Shown in pieces: positions 44,035 to 55,814 of a stretch of 64,000 bases of DNA (positions are counted from its first letter, which is position 1; every line of letters starts with the position of its first letter). Where the stretch lies: positions 18,325,607 to 18,389,606 of the forward strand of contig NC_079206.1 in NCBI RefSeq assembly GCF_026745355.1, read 5' to 3'. Position numbers and translations under genes: made by a program. The notes below the pieces were generated by a model. The model worked only from the letters and a program-made list of their open reading frames with translations. It was not told where the DNA came from and searched no databases. The stretch comes from Beta vulgaris subsp. vulgaris (Eukaryota; Streptophyta; Magnoliopsida; Caryophyllales; Amaranthaceae).

Positions 44035-47000
44035 TTAAAAATTCTGATCAATGATGCCTATTTTAGGAGCCTGATAACCATTGCTAGTTGCCTGCAGCTC
44101 GGAGGCAGCGGCAAGCCCCTCCAACATCCTTAGGATCTCGCTGGTATCTTCAACATAGTACTTAGCTTTGCTGGGTTTCTGGCCAACAGTACAGGCAAAT
44201 ACTTCAGCAACAGGAGAGAGCGAAGGAGTTGTTCTTGCGCTTGATATTACCTCGAACATGTCTTCATCCGACCTATCATCACCAATGCAGAGAACAAAAT
44301 CAGGGAGCATCCCTTTCTGCTGCATCGTTGCAAAGAGACGTTCTGCTACCAAACCCTTGTTAATGCCCTGTAGAAAGGAAAAGGCATGACTCATGAGACC
44401 TGGAAAACAGAAAATCTGACAGACTTGATTCAAACTTTTGTTGAACTTTTTTAACTCGGATATTAGAACAGCTGGTGGTCTCCTGTCAGACAGTCTGAGA
44501 TACGCATTTGGTCAGACCATGTATAAGTTACACAAATCATATCAAAAGTTGGGCAAAACACGAACACAAGAATTCACGTTTAATAAATGATAAGTTCACA
44601 ACCCCAATACAAACTGTCTGTTTTCCCATCTCTAAGAGCAGAAATTCGGTTCAACATTTTCTTGCTTAGATTGAGAAGGGCAGAAGGCAATGGTAAATCT
44701 TGAGAACTTTTTCCCCTCAAAAAAAAATTCTTGAGAACTTTTATCCCTAAGGTTATAGATCAATTGCGCAGGAACAGCTATATGTTATGACTCATGACTA
44801 CATGACTCAACACAACATCCTACCTTTTAGATCTTTGCAGTTAGCTACTGTACAAAGTTTTTGTCATCTTTAATGTCTAAAGTTTGACAGGGTGTATACA
44901 CAACAGTATATACATTATTGTTATGCTTCTCCAAAGAGGCAGCCACCTTACGTGCTGGTGTGAGAAAGGAGAGTAAAGTGTTTGTTACCTTAACTCAGTT
45001 AATAAAGAAGCTGTCTCTAATGGACCATATGCAACAACTATCTGATACTTACAACATACAGCAGGGGTAGGCGTTCAATGAGTCGATTTAATGTACTTCA
45101 TTATTATGGTGTACGGTAGAGTTATAGAAAAAGTTTAGTGCTCTTATATTAGACTTATAGTAAACTGCATATGAAATTTAATTTCATTTCCCTCATCTCT
45201 TGTGAAAGGTACATCTATTGGCATCCAGAAACCTGGTTTTTGTACATTCTCACGTGGGCTACATTTTGGGGATCACTAGTAAGACACCAACACTTTGAGC
45301 ATGTCAACACAACAATTATATTTGGTGCACAAGAGATAACCAACATAACCTTCACTATATGGGTCGGGCAAACATGTAAGGCGCAAGCACGTTGAGATTA
45401 CTCATAAGCCATAACTCAAGACAACATCATGTCAAGGAGAAGGCTCAGAACTCGTGCACGACTCCTAAGATAGCATATCAAACGTAGTTTACTCTCGGTA
45501 AGAAAAATAATATCCAATGACATCTCTTAAGCGCTCGTAATACCATAATACGGTCATACCATCAGGTCTAAGACTCGAGAGTAACAATAAGAGTTAGTTT
45601 AACATCTTGCCAAACTAATATATCAAGCACAGCAGATGTCAAGTAATCGCTAATTATTCCAAAAATAACACAGGCTAATACATTGATACTAGCAAGGAAG
45701 CAGAGGATCACAAACCTGTGGCTTAACCTCAACAATGTACTGACCACTCTTGACAGAGACAGGCTCATTAGCAAGGACACTCTCTAGATGATCTTGCAGC
45801 TCCTTCGCCTGGCATGACCCAAAATCTCGATCTGCATCCCGGTAGTTCCAAACTAGTGCACTCTCTTTTGTCTCTATGGAAGAACCATCAGTTGTCTCAG
45901 CATATAGCTGCATCACTGGCTCAGCCACATGTTTCCAGTCAAAATTTGAAAGAGGTTTGCAAGTTTCCCACTCAGAATCATTATTATGCCTGCAAGAAAT
46001 TTTCCAAAGTAGAGATTACTTCCAGAGCTTCATTTCCACAGCCTCTGTTCCCATCTTGTTATTATTGCTCCTTTATCAATATTATTACTAGGTATTTATT
46101 TTCACATGAATGCCCCATCTCCAATTACAACTACTTTTAAGAGTTTAGACAAATATCTATATGTTTGAATGCTAAATTTACTATGGCTGACACATGTAAT
46201 ACTTCCTACCTTTTTTCAAGTGTCTTCAATATGTCAAATGCTAAATTAAATCATGAATAGATGTACGAATTCCTATCTTTTCAAGTGTCTTTGACTATAG
46301 CTCTTCTAGAAAGTCTCTGATAGTCTTGATTGGTCATATATGTATGATAGAGGGTTTACTGAAACACGCAGAATTGAGGACTGGATATAGACAAATTTCC
46401 ATAAAACAATCCTTCCCCAGAAAGCCCTATTCAACACATAACCTTCAGCCACTCTCCCCATCTGATTTGGTCACAGACTTAAGTGTAGTTTCCTTTGTGC
46501 TCTCACCACCTCATTTCAACTACTTTTTCTCCATCCCTAACAAACAGCTTCTCTAATATCGACTAGTTAGTACAAGGTTGCGTCAATCCTGACTTTTCCT
46601 GATCACACAAGCAGTACAATCCTATGACAGTCTCGTCATAATTATACATACACATGTATGTGTGTTCCGTGGGGTGACTGAAGACCGTAGGATTGACATT
46701 CACAGTGGAAAGAGATGAAAATAAGTGAATTTTAACCCCCCCCCCCCTTCTCTCTCTCTCTCTATCATTGTGACTGAAGGGGAAAAGAAAGGAGTTCTGA
46801 TATGAGAAATCTAGCATCACAGTACATATTGCAGCATCGCGACCTTGCAAAACCCAAAGCAAATTTTTCAATTTTCATTTTTATTTGTTCCCTTATGTTT
46901 CAAACATGAACCTCTACACAAAGTCTAATCATTAATATATTGCCAACAAATTATCTGTTTTGATATAATGAAATTATCAAATGATCTTCAAGGGTTAATG

Positions 47001-49160
47001 TAAAAAAGCTTCTCTGTGAAACACAAGGGCATAGCTACTTGCACCTGACCCACCTAACCTGCCCACGATAAGAGCCATTTAGAGGCATTGTTGGAGTAAT
47101 ATTGGTTGTATATTGACATTCATAATCAATTGTTCGAAAGAAAAGAAAGCAGAAAGGCACGTTTACCTAATAAAGTATCCATGCTCTGCTGCAATTCCAA
47201 GGTTATCACAAGAAGAAAACCATTCAGTTAACCTTTTTCTGTCCCTTCCACTTACTACGAAGACAACATTTTTTGGATCCCTGCACAAGCTGTTCAAAAC
47301 TCTAACAGCCTCCACATCTGGATTTGTGCTCACTGAACTCTGCATCATCATGGTACCATCACAATCTAATAGAATAGCCCGGCTTGTAGTCCTCTTATAA
47401 GCTGAAACAATATGCTCGAGAGAAAGCTTCCTAAAACTTGGATCTAGAGCAATGACTCGAAAACCTAATCCAAAGCCGATACCCCAACATCTCCTTTTAA
47501 CATGTTCCCTGCATGATCTTTCAAGATCCTGCAAAAAACTACGAGCCCAAAATGCAACGTCATGTGTGCTAACAAACCTATGGTGCTTCTCGTGGCGCAA
47601 CTGCTTCTCAGATTCTGGGATTGTTAGGCCAGATTCCATTGCTTCAGCTACAGAATCAATGTTCCAGGGGTTGACCCTAACAGCCCCACTTAGTGAAGGT
47701 GAGCAGCCAATAAATTCAGAAACAACCAGCATGCTCTTTTTTGGTACTGTAGGTCCGAGTCCCAATGCTCGGTCTAGCTTTCCATTACCCTGCCGGCTTA
47801 TTACATACTCATAAGGTATAAGATTCATTCCATCCCTAACTGCTGTGACCAGGCAACATTCAGCAATTACATAATAAGCAATTCGCTCGTAGAACTGGAG
47901 CGGAGTATCAATCAGTATTACAGGTTTGTATCCTGGTTTACCAAATGTAGCATTGATTCTCTTGGCTGTAGCACTGGTTTCAGATTGAACCTCCTGCACA
48001 TCTTTACCGCGCCCTCTCGCGGGATTAGCAATTTGAACCAAAACAACCGTACCCCTCTTATCAGGATGTTGAAGGAGCAATTGCTCCATAGCCAGAAGTT
48101 TCAAGCTGATGCCTTTAAAAATGTCCATATCATCAACCCCAAGCATGACAGTCTGACCCTTGAACTGTTCCCTTAATTCTGCAACTCTAACTTCTGTCTC
48201 AGGAAGATTCATCACAGAATTTAGCTGGCCCATGTGAATTCCAACAGGAAGAATTTTAATGCTTACTGTGCGACCATAATATTCTAAACCTATGTAGCCT
48301 CGCTTGGATTGGTAAGAAAGCCCTAGCATTCTACTGCAACATGACAGGAAATGTCGCGCATAATCAAAAGTATGAAAACCAATGAGATCAGAGTTCAGAA
48401 GTGCTTTCAGAATTTCATCTCTTACAGGAAGAGTCCTATATATCTCAGAAGAAGGAAACGGGCTATGGAGGAAAAACCCAAGTTTTACCCTGTTACAGCG
48501 CTTTCTCAAAAATGTTGGAAGTACCATTAAATGATAGTCGTGGACCCACACATAATCATCATCAGGGCTGATCACTTCCATAACTTTATCAGCAAAAATC
48601 TTGTTTACAGACACGTATGCCTGCCAAAGGGACCGATCAAAACGACCACCAAGATCTGGTGACAGAGGCAACATGTAATGAAACAAAGGCCATAAATGCT
48701 GCTTGCAAAAGCCATGATAGAATTTGGTGAAGAGTTCAGGAGGAAGAAAGGTTGGAACACATTTGAAGTTCTCGAATAAAGTATGTGCAACACTATCCTG
48801 TTCACTTGGGTCAATTTGTTCTCTGAGGCACCCTATATAGACAATTTCGACATCCTCGGCAAGACCATCTTTAAGCTGCAAAAGAAGGGAATCCTCATCC
48901 CAACTAAAGTACCGCCCTACCTTTTCATCATCAGATTTATGGTGTACCCGAAGTGGAAGCTGGTTTCCCACTATAATAACTCGCTCTTGGGTGATGGAAG
49001 AAGGAGCATCGGAGCTTACACTATTGCTCGTTTCATCATCAAGCTCAGACAATACTCCCGCAACAGTCTTTACCCTTGGGAACCTCCTCTCCCCCCGGCA
49101 AATACTTGGGAACTGGCCGGAAGCAAGATCCAGCAAGTTCGAATAGGACCTTGATACCAT
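44035..49160 (-). CDS. TPS5-like: Class II trehalose-6-phosphate synthase/phosphatase-like protein, TPS5-type
   Basis: Coding exons on the minus strand: 49160-47167, 45989-45716 and 44367-44035 (2601 nt, 866 residues), with GT/AG introns joining in frame. Start MVSRSYSNLLDLASG equals the conserved start of the TPS5-7 group; an in-frame Met eight codons upstream is less likely. Residues ~60-540 are the GT20 synthase-like domain (HDYHLMVLPTFLRKR, LGFFLHSPFPSSE, GVDDMDIFKG). At residue 67 the NRLP Arg used by active synthases is Gln (GNQLP), as in class II proteins, so sugar transfer is doubtful. Residues ~590-855 form the HAD phosphatase-like domain with DCDGT (~599) and GDDRSDED (~785). Family knowledge: class II members are regulatory, linked to sugar status and SnRK1; enzymatic activity is generally not shown. 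Length matches the usual ~860. The only intact host gene in the window. Confidence 0.95.
44368..45715 (-). other. TPS-like gene intron 2
   Basis: Donor CAG|GTTTGT at 45715 and acceptor CTACAG at 44368 join VEVKPQ to GINKGL in phase 0. Position agrees with class II TPS genes. AT-rich interior without recognised elements. Confidence 0.9.
45990..47166 (-). other. TPS-like gene intron 1
   Basis: Donor AG|GTAAAC at 47166 and acceptor TTGCAG at 45990 split the Arg codon after EHGYFI. It contains a C-run followed by CT repeats (46737-46763 on the plus strand). Confidence 0.9.
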
Positions 49161-50600
49161 GATAGAGGACTTTCTACTAGACAAGCAAATGAAGTATGCT
49201 TCTTACAATAGGTTTGTCCAATAATTTTACCCTGGCACTGCAAAAATCGTCCATGCAAAGATTAATGTAAGAGAAAGCTGAATCTAAACTCTAAAGCCCA
49301 AACAGGGGGAAAAGAGCATAGAATTCTATTAAAAACATTATTAAACTACTAACTATAACACCACATCATGCCACCCTGAATGCTTTTCGTGCTAGCCAAG
49401 TTTGCACCCTAACTAAAATTAACAGTTTAGCAGTAAATCCTTACCATTTATGATGCTTAACTATCCCAACACAGTTAGAATGAAACCAAAGTTGTTTCAG
49501 TTCCATCATTAAACCCAGATCAGAATTTTTTTTTCAATGCTTAACAATAACCATAACAACAAATTTTAAAAAAGTGCTATCAAATTTCAAAACTCCTAGT
49601 CCCATAATATAACAATAAAAACCTAAGAGAAGCGATTTCTCCCTTGTAACAAACAGAAAACACAGTAGTACTCTTGTCTCTTCAAAAAAGGGATATGTTA
49701 ATTATTTACAATTTCACCTTCCCCTCCCTGCTCCCACCACCATTCTCAACACTCAACTACTACAACTTCACTCTAACAATTGAAAAGGTAAAGAACCCAA
49801 TTAAGCAAACATGCAAAGAACATTTAAAACCAAAAAAAGGATTTTTGCTTTTTAAATCAAAAATGAAAGCCACCCAAAATTATTCACAAAAGAACATAAA
49901 AGGTTTTTTTTTTTAAAAAAAAAAAAGGGGGAAATGTCAAATGTAACATGATAACATTTCGAAATATAAACACCCAGCTAAATCAAACCAAAGTCCAAAA
50001 CAAGATCAAGGAAGTAAATAGCTAAATACTCACCCCCTTTATTTCCCAGCAAAAGCAGAACCCAGAAAGCAATGCAAAACCCCACCTTTTCTTCAAAGAA
50101 CCAAGCAATCAAGTGCTATGAAGCTGGGATTTTCACTTTTTCCCCAGAAAACCAGGAAAAAAATGCAAATCTACCCAGTAAAAATAAAGATCATTACTTT
50201 TGCTAAAACACAAGGGAAAATCACAAAGGGTAAATAAATTTGTGAGCATGTAACAAAGACAAGTGGAGTTTTAGTGGGTGCAGGAAAATAGCAAAGAAGT
50301 GGCATTAGAAAAAAAGGCAACATACACACTAACACAAGAACAGAAATACTAAAGAACACATTAAAAGCTTCAACAATCATCATAATAGTAAAAGACCAAA
50401 ATAAAGTGAAGGGGGGAATGTTAACCTGAGATGAAAAAAATGAGATTCCTTCTTCTTTACAACATGTAAAAACTCTTTTTCACTTGAAATAGTAGTATAA
50501 AATAAATGGCAAAGTTATGTGCAAAGTTTAATGGGTATATTTAAACAGTCTTCATTTATTTCAGATTTGGAGACAGAAGATCATCGAGATTCCCTCTTTC
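49161..50600 (-). promoter_or_regulatory. TPS-like gene 5' leader with intron and proximal promoter
   Basis: Upstream of the start codon a splice acceptor (TTTTTGCAG, ending 49238) and a donor (CTCAG|GTTAAC, intron from 50425) define a probable 1.19-kb leader intron. A leader intron is common in class II TPS genes. The first non-coding exon would lie above 50426. A TATA-like TTTTATA near 50500 and another at about 50538 are candidates for the start region. Transcript ends were not determinable by eye. Confidence 0.5.
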
Positions 50601-50895
50601 TTTCTTAACAAAGCATTTGATTCTTTTTCAGTCTCTCCAAGGTTTGGTGCAGTGAAGGTGACTGAGTAAGGACAGTTCCCCACTCCCCCGCACTAAACTG
50701 GGTATGAGTTAACCATGGTTAACTATATTAAACTGTTTTGAAGAAAACATAATTAACAAGTCTTTATCATGTAAATTATGATTGATTTCTATTAGTGGCA
50801 TGTTGAGACATTTTTTTCTTTCAAGTAGTTGTTGGATAGACATCAGGCTTATTGATTTATTAGTAAGTAGATTGCTATATATATATATATATATA

Positions 50896-51157
50896 TACTT
50901 CCTCCGTTTCTTTTTACTTGCAACGGTTTGACTTTTACACTATTCACCAACTCTACTTAGTTTATGTATGGTGATTTATTGTTAAGGAAATACATATTCA
51001 TGTAGGATCTTGTTAGATTCGTCTGAATGTATATTTTCCGAATATATATTTTTTATAATTTTTATTTATCGGTAATTAAAGTTATTGATGGTTGAAATTA
51101 TGCATTGGCAAGCGTGAAAGTCAAACTGTTGCAAGTAAAAAAAAAACAGAGGAAGTA
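50896..51157. mobile_element. Stowaway-like MITE in the TPS-like promoter region
   Basis: Ends CTTCCTCCGTTTCTTTTTAC and, reversed, CTTCCTCTGTTTTTTTTTTA, continued inward by the matching TTGCAAC; TA borders. It abuts an AT dinucleotide run (50878-50896). It lies about 400 bp above the inferred first exon. Confidence 0.75.
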
Positions 51158-51435
51158 TTAGATAAGACTAGACCCCATTAAGAAGTCTTATTTCAAGTTT
51201 GTACCTTAATTAATCTAAAAATTGTGATATAGATAGAGGTTAATATCTTCTAGAGTTTGTCTTGTAAAAGACTGCCTACTTTTAAATTAAAATTAGGCAA
51301 TGATAAGTCCAATATTAAAAAAAGAATAAGTCCAATAGTGACTAGGTTAATTTCTTTTGGTGACTAGTTTAATCCATTTAGTGACTAGGTCTACTTTTAT
51401 ATTAAAATTAGACCGTCTCTTTTAATAATTTTTTT
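51158..51435. other. AT-rich spacer with short direct repeats
   Basis: AATTAGGC / AATTAGAC and GTGACTAG words recur (51290-51410). No gene. Confidence 0.45.
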
Positions 51436-52185
51436 ATCTTGTAAGGGTTGAATGTCCAAGGATATTATATACTTCCTCGTTTCTTTTTGAACTGTTTCAT
51501 TTTAATTTATATACCGTTATTTTTGCTATTATGGATAACATATCCTATCTATTTTCTCCTTTTTTTCTGCCCATGTTATTATTTTTTGGAAAAAAATCAT
51601 AAAACTACTTTTTATAATCATGTTTTTTTCATATATTCACAAGAATGGGCCCAACTATTACCCATTTTCTTTTATAAGTCCCAACTATGGATTATTCCCT
51701 GCTGGTCACAAGTTTACCATCTTGTGATTTTTATAAGTCCTGAATTAAATATAAACGTTTTAAAAGTTAAGATTTTTAAACGCTGACCCCATTTTATAGG
51801 TCTTTGTCACTTGCTGAAAGTGTTCGAAAATGGTAAATATTTAAAAATCTTACATTCTAAACCGGTTATAAGTAAATCAGGACCTATGAAAATCAAAATA
51901 GTAAACTTGGTACCTACAGAGAATAATCCATAGTTGGGACTTATAAAAGAAAATGGGTAATAGTTGGGCTCTCTCATGTGAATTTTTCCTATCTTGTAAG
52001 GGTTGAATGTCCCAAGGATATTATATACTTCCTCGTTTCTTTTTGAACTGTTTCATTTTAATTTATATATCGTTATTTTTGCTATTATGGGTAACATGTC
52101 CTATCTATTTTCTCCTTTTTTTTCTGCCCATGTTATTAATTTTTGGAAAAATTTCATAAAACTGCTTTTTATAATCATGTTTTTT
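51436..52185. repeat. Duplicated 187-bp segment flanking a foldback MITE
   Basis: The segment beginning ATCTTGTAAGGGTTGAATGT occurs at 51436-51622 and again at 51991-52185. Between them lies an element with ~60-bp inverted ends (CCCAACTATTACCCATTTTC on both arms, 51625-51988). The arrangement is a 555-bp partial tandem duplication. Confidence 0.75.
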
Positions 52186-52648
52186 CGTAAAATTACTTTT
52201 AAAAAATTTCTTTCAAAAAATTTCTTTCAAAAAATTTCTTTCAAAAAATTTCTTTCAAAAAATTACCTTATCTAACAAATTTCTTTCAATATACTACCAT
52301 TTTACCATTAATGGGGATAAATCACAATAAATGAATCAACATTAATTGTCGTTCTTTCTTCCCCTCTCGTTTCTTTTCTCGCAACTCCACCAGCAGCAAC
52401 ACCTACGTAGATTGTCATTTATCGATTAATATTAAATATAAACGTAAAATGGTAGTTTTTTGAAAGAAAAATTTTAAAAGGTAGTTTTTTTGAAAAAAAT
52501 TGGTTATAACAGATAGTTCGTTGAAATTTTTCCTTAACTTTTTAAAATTTTAATCTACTTTTTCGTTTCTCTCACATACTTTTGTAGTACCCACTTGATG
52601 CTCCCCCAAATTCAAGTGACTAAACTAAAAAGAAACGGAGGGAATAAG
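52026..52648. mobile_element. Composite Stowaway-like MITE
   Basis: Left TACTTCCTCGTTTCTTTTTG and reversed right TACTTATTCCCTCCGTTTCT form the outer ends. The interior contains a second foldback region whose arms share TTTGAAAGAAA and AAAATGGTAG words. Confidence 0.45.
52199..52262 (+). repeat. 14-bp tandem repeat, about 4.5 units
   Basis: Unit AAAAAATTTCTTTC repeated almost perfectly inside the foldback MITE. Confidence 0.9.
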
Positions 52649-52897
52649 TAACAACACAATTTAATCTATTGATATTTGCAAACAATAAAAAGACATAATG
52701 ATACTTCCTTTGTAGTTTTTTTTTATCTTGCCTTTTTGGTTTTACATGATTTTCAATGCATATCTTTGATCGTTAATATTTATAGTTAGGTATTAGTAAA
52801 AAATTATGAAATAGTTAATATTCTTCAAACTACGCATCAGATGAATACAAGAAAATCTTACATGACTATATATACTTCATTCGTTCTAGAATATATA

Positions 52898-53057
52898 AGG
52901 TCATGTTCTTTTGTACTTATTTTTAGTTCAGTTCAGTTAATTTCAGTTCAGTACAATTCCGTTTCTCTCTACAATTCAGTTAATTTCAGTTCAATTCTAT
53001 TCATTTCAATTCAGTTCATTACAATTCAGCTTCTCTCAATCCAAAAGAACGTGGCCT
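52898..53057. mobile_element. Small hAT-like MITE with TTCAGTTCAAT repeats
   Basis: Ends AGGTCATGTTCTTTTG and reversed AGGCCACGTTCTTTTG border an interior of degenerate CAGTT(C/T)A words. A related decayed copy in the opposite word orientation begins near 53997 (GGCATGTTCTCTTC). Confidence 0.55.
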
Positions 53058-53288
53058 GAATTGCTCCTCTCTTTTATATATGAAAGTTTTTTGAGATAAA
53101 CATTTCATTTATTTCAAAATGAAGGAAGTGTAATTTTTTTAAAGTATATAATAATCACTAATTTTAAAAAAATTACTAAACATAGTTACAATTGTCTAGT
53201 TTTGACAAGAATTTTCCGAGTGAGCAAGATAAAGAAAATACAAAAGGAGCACTTATTTTTTACAGTGTCTCAATTCAGACCTAATAAG

Positions 53289-53994
53289 TACTCCCTCCTT
53301 TCTTTTTAATTGTTACTGTTATACTTACACTTTTCACGCATGTGAATACAAAACTTTGAGGATATATATCTCTATTTTATATTTGTAAAAATGATAAAAA
53401 AATTTACATATTAAGAAAAGGATTTTTTTAACAAGAATAATACAAACTTTTGTCTATTCTCTCGCAATAATACAAACTTTTGATCACAATTCCTCCAATA
53501 GGGCAATATCGGTTGTTAACTTGTTATAGGAGTTAACAAGCTAATGTAGTTCAAGTGGATGGGGGTTGGGGGAGGAAGGAGAAAGAGATGGGGGTTGGGG
53601 GAGGAGCGAGGGAGAAAGAAGAAAGATCTTTTTGTAATTTTTTGGACCTATTTTACGAGTTACAAGTTAACTTGACCCATTGGAGGAATTTTGATGTAAA
53701 GTTTGCAGTATTAAAAAATAATCAAAAGTTTGTATTAGTGCGAGAGAACGGGCTAAAAGTTTGTATTATTATAGTTAAAAAAATCCTTAATAAAATACAT
53801 ACTAAGACGAATCTAACAAGATCCCATAAGACTATGTTTTTATTCACTTATAAATCACAAACGATGGTAAAAATGCAATTTCTGAATAGTGTAAAAGGTC
53901 AAAATGTAATTTGTGAATAGTGTAAAAGGTCAAAATGCAATTTGTGAATAGTGTAAAAGGTCAAAGTGTTAAAAATTAAAAAGAAATGGATGTA
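53289..53994. mobile_element. Stowaway-like MITE containing another MITE
   Basis: Outer ends TACTCCCTCCTTTCTTTTTA and reversed TACATCCATTTCTTTTTAAT. Inner element (53425-53795) has long inverted arms including AATAATACAAACTTTTG and AATTCCTCCAAT. No coding function. Confidence 0.6.
53874..53966 (+). repeat. 31-bp tandem repeat, three units
   Basis: Unit containing GAATAGTGTAAAAGGTCAAA, three near-identical copies inside the right arm of the outer MITE. The left arm has only one such segment. Confidence 0.85.
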
Positions 53995-54162
53995 CGGCAT
54001 GTTCTCTTCGATATAAAACAACTAGACTGAGCTGATTGCAACTGAACTGAATTGAACTGAAGTGATTGCAACTGAACTAAACTGAATTGAATTATACTAA
54101 TAGTAATGATAATAAATAATTTATCTAACATTAATAAAAAAAATAGTAATAACAATATTAAC

Positions 54163-54304
54163 ATAACATAACATAACATGACATGACATGACATGACATG
54201 ACATGACATGACATGACATGACATGACATGACATGACATGACATGACATGACATGACATGACATGACATAACATAACATAACATAACATAACATAACATA
54301 ACAT
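54163..54304. repeat. ACATA/ACATG pentanucleotide array
   Basis: A block of ACATA units, then about 19 ACATG units, then ACATA units again. The period of five keeps all minus-strand frames open, producing Met/Cys/Tyr/His/Val-rich frames that are artefacts. Confidence 0.95.
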
Positions 54305-54504
54305 GTTATAATAATAAGAATTTATTAAATAAAATAATAATAAGTTATTAAACAATTATAATAATTTATTAAATGATAATAATAAAGTATCTATTTTTTT
54401 AATTAGGAAAAATAATTGGTCCGAAAATCAACCCCTACTAGGCTACTAGCCTGCAATGCACACCAGATTAGAGGTTGTGTATAAGGCTAAACAACTCATA
54501 AGTA

Positions 54505-54806
54505 AATACCTCAACATATGGTAGGGATGAGGATTCGAACCCTGGACAATGTCCTATAATTTGGGGTGGTATATCTAATAATAATGATAAAATTTTAACT
54601 AGTAATAATAATAATAAACTATTGACTAATAATAGTAATAAATAAGAATTTAAAAAATACCTCAACATATGGTAGGGATGAGGATTCGAACCCTGGACAA
54701 TGTCCTATAATTTGGGGTGGTATATCTAATAATAATGATAAAATTTTAACTAGTAATAATAATAATAAACTATTGACTAATAATAGTAATAAATAAGAAT
54801 TTAAAA
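54505..54806. repeat. 151-bp tandem duplication
   Basis: Two essentially identical consecutive copies (period 151) containing GAGGATTCGAACCCTGG. The match to a tRNA T-arm is coincidental, since no acceptor stem or anticodon arm is present. Confidence 0.9.
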
Positions 54807-55358
54807 AATAAGAATTTAATGAATTAATGTTATTTTCAAAAAAAAAAATAAGAATTTAAAAAATAAATAAAAATAAATAATGATTTTAATGATATTATAA
54901 CAATAAACTATTCATTTCCCCTAACCCTAACCGATCCCACCATTCCCCTACTGCTCACCCTTCCACCGCCACCGTGCTGGTCATGAATCCACCGCCACCT
55001 TGCTGCAAACCAGCATCCGCCACCCTTCTAATCCAGGTATTTTCTTTTCTCTCCCTTCTACTTCTTTACTCAATTTTATTCGTAGATTTAATTTCATCAT
55101 CTTTTTTTTTTTTTTGTACTTCTGTTTGGGGATTGCTAAAATATATGTGCAAATTTACTTTGATTTTGATATGTTTATTGCCTGAATCTTGTGTAATTTA
55201 GTTGTTTGGTTTAATTTTCCTTTTCTGAAAGCCACTGAATCAGTTTGAAGAATTCAGAGAAGAATAAAACACGCTTTCTAGCAATAAGATGTGTACTTTG
55301 TGCATGTTGGTCATATAAATGTTAATACTAAAACAGTAGAAGTGTAAAACTTAATATT
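54807..55358 (+). other. Possible exon remnant and Copia target site
   Basis: A C-rich segment (54915-55035) with CCACCGCCACC words and a donor-like CCAG|GTATTT at 55036 resembles the first exon of a plant gene, but I identify no product. The young Copia is inserted at 55354-55358 (ATATT). Confidence 0.25.
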
Positions 55359-55613
55359 TGTTGAGAAACAGTGGAATGAACAATTCCACTGTTTACATGT
55401 GTGAAGTCCACTGTTCACATATGTGCGAAGTCTATTTTTCCTGCGTGCATTTAATGCATGTCAGGTAATTTTCTCCCATGTTGAAAATTTTGCAATTGTG
55501 CACAGTAGAAACTTTGCCTATATATACCAGTGTAAGAAATCAGTTTTACATATCAATGCAATACAATACTCTCTGATATATTTGCATAACTTCTCTCTCT
55601 ATTTCTCACAACA
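55359..55613 (+). repeat. 5' LTR
   Basis: TGTTGAGAAACAG...CTCACAACA. TATATATA at about 55520 followed by AGTGTAAGAAATCAG suggests the start region of the genomic RNA. Confidence 0.9.
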
Positions 55614-55630
55614 CGTTATCAGCACGAGTG
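55614..55630 (+). promoter_or_regulatory. Primer binding site, non-standard
   Basis: The LTR is followed by CGTTATCAGCACGAG rather than the usual TGGTATCAGAGC. The shared TATCAG core suggests a tRNA fragment primer, but the exact tRNA cannot be named by eye. Confidence 0.5.
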
Positions 55631-55814
55631 TTCTACCAGAATTTTTTTAAGGTATCTTTAAAATTTTTACATCCATTTTGTTTTTAAGTTTAAATTTTTT
55701 TTCTCCAAGCCCAACCCTTTTACTACCCGAACATGGACCAACAAAGTAACGGATTAACATTGTTTTACACAAGTCTCTGTCTCGGGTATTTATTTTTGGA
55801 TAGAGCGAAACAAT

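Noticed and set aside
46563..46871. 102-codon minus-strand frame inside TPS-like intron 1
   Set aside because: Runs through a C/CT microsatellite in the intron and has no splice or family support.
47452..49258. Plus-strand frames of 60-120 codons opposite the TPS-like exon
   Set aside because: Antisense shadows of a strongly conserved coding exon.
52199..52262. Regular 14-bp repeats resembling a CRISPR array
   Set aside because: Direct tandem repeat without spacers, in a plant genome, inside a MITE.
54158..54355. Minus-strand Met/Cys/His/Val-rich frames
   Set aside because: Translations of the ACATG/ACATA array; the 5-bp period leaves all frames open.
54530..54545. tRNA T-arm-like GGATTCGAACCC
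   Set aside because: Occurs twice because of the 151-bp duplication; no other tRNA arm can be folded around it.
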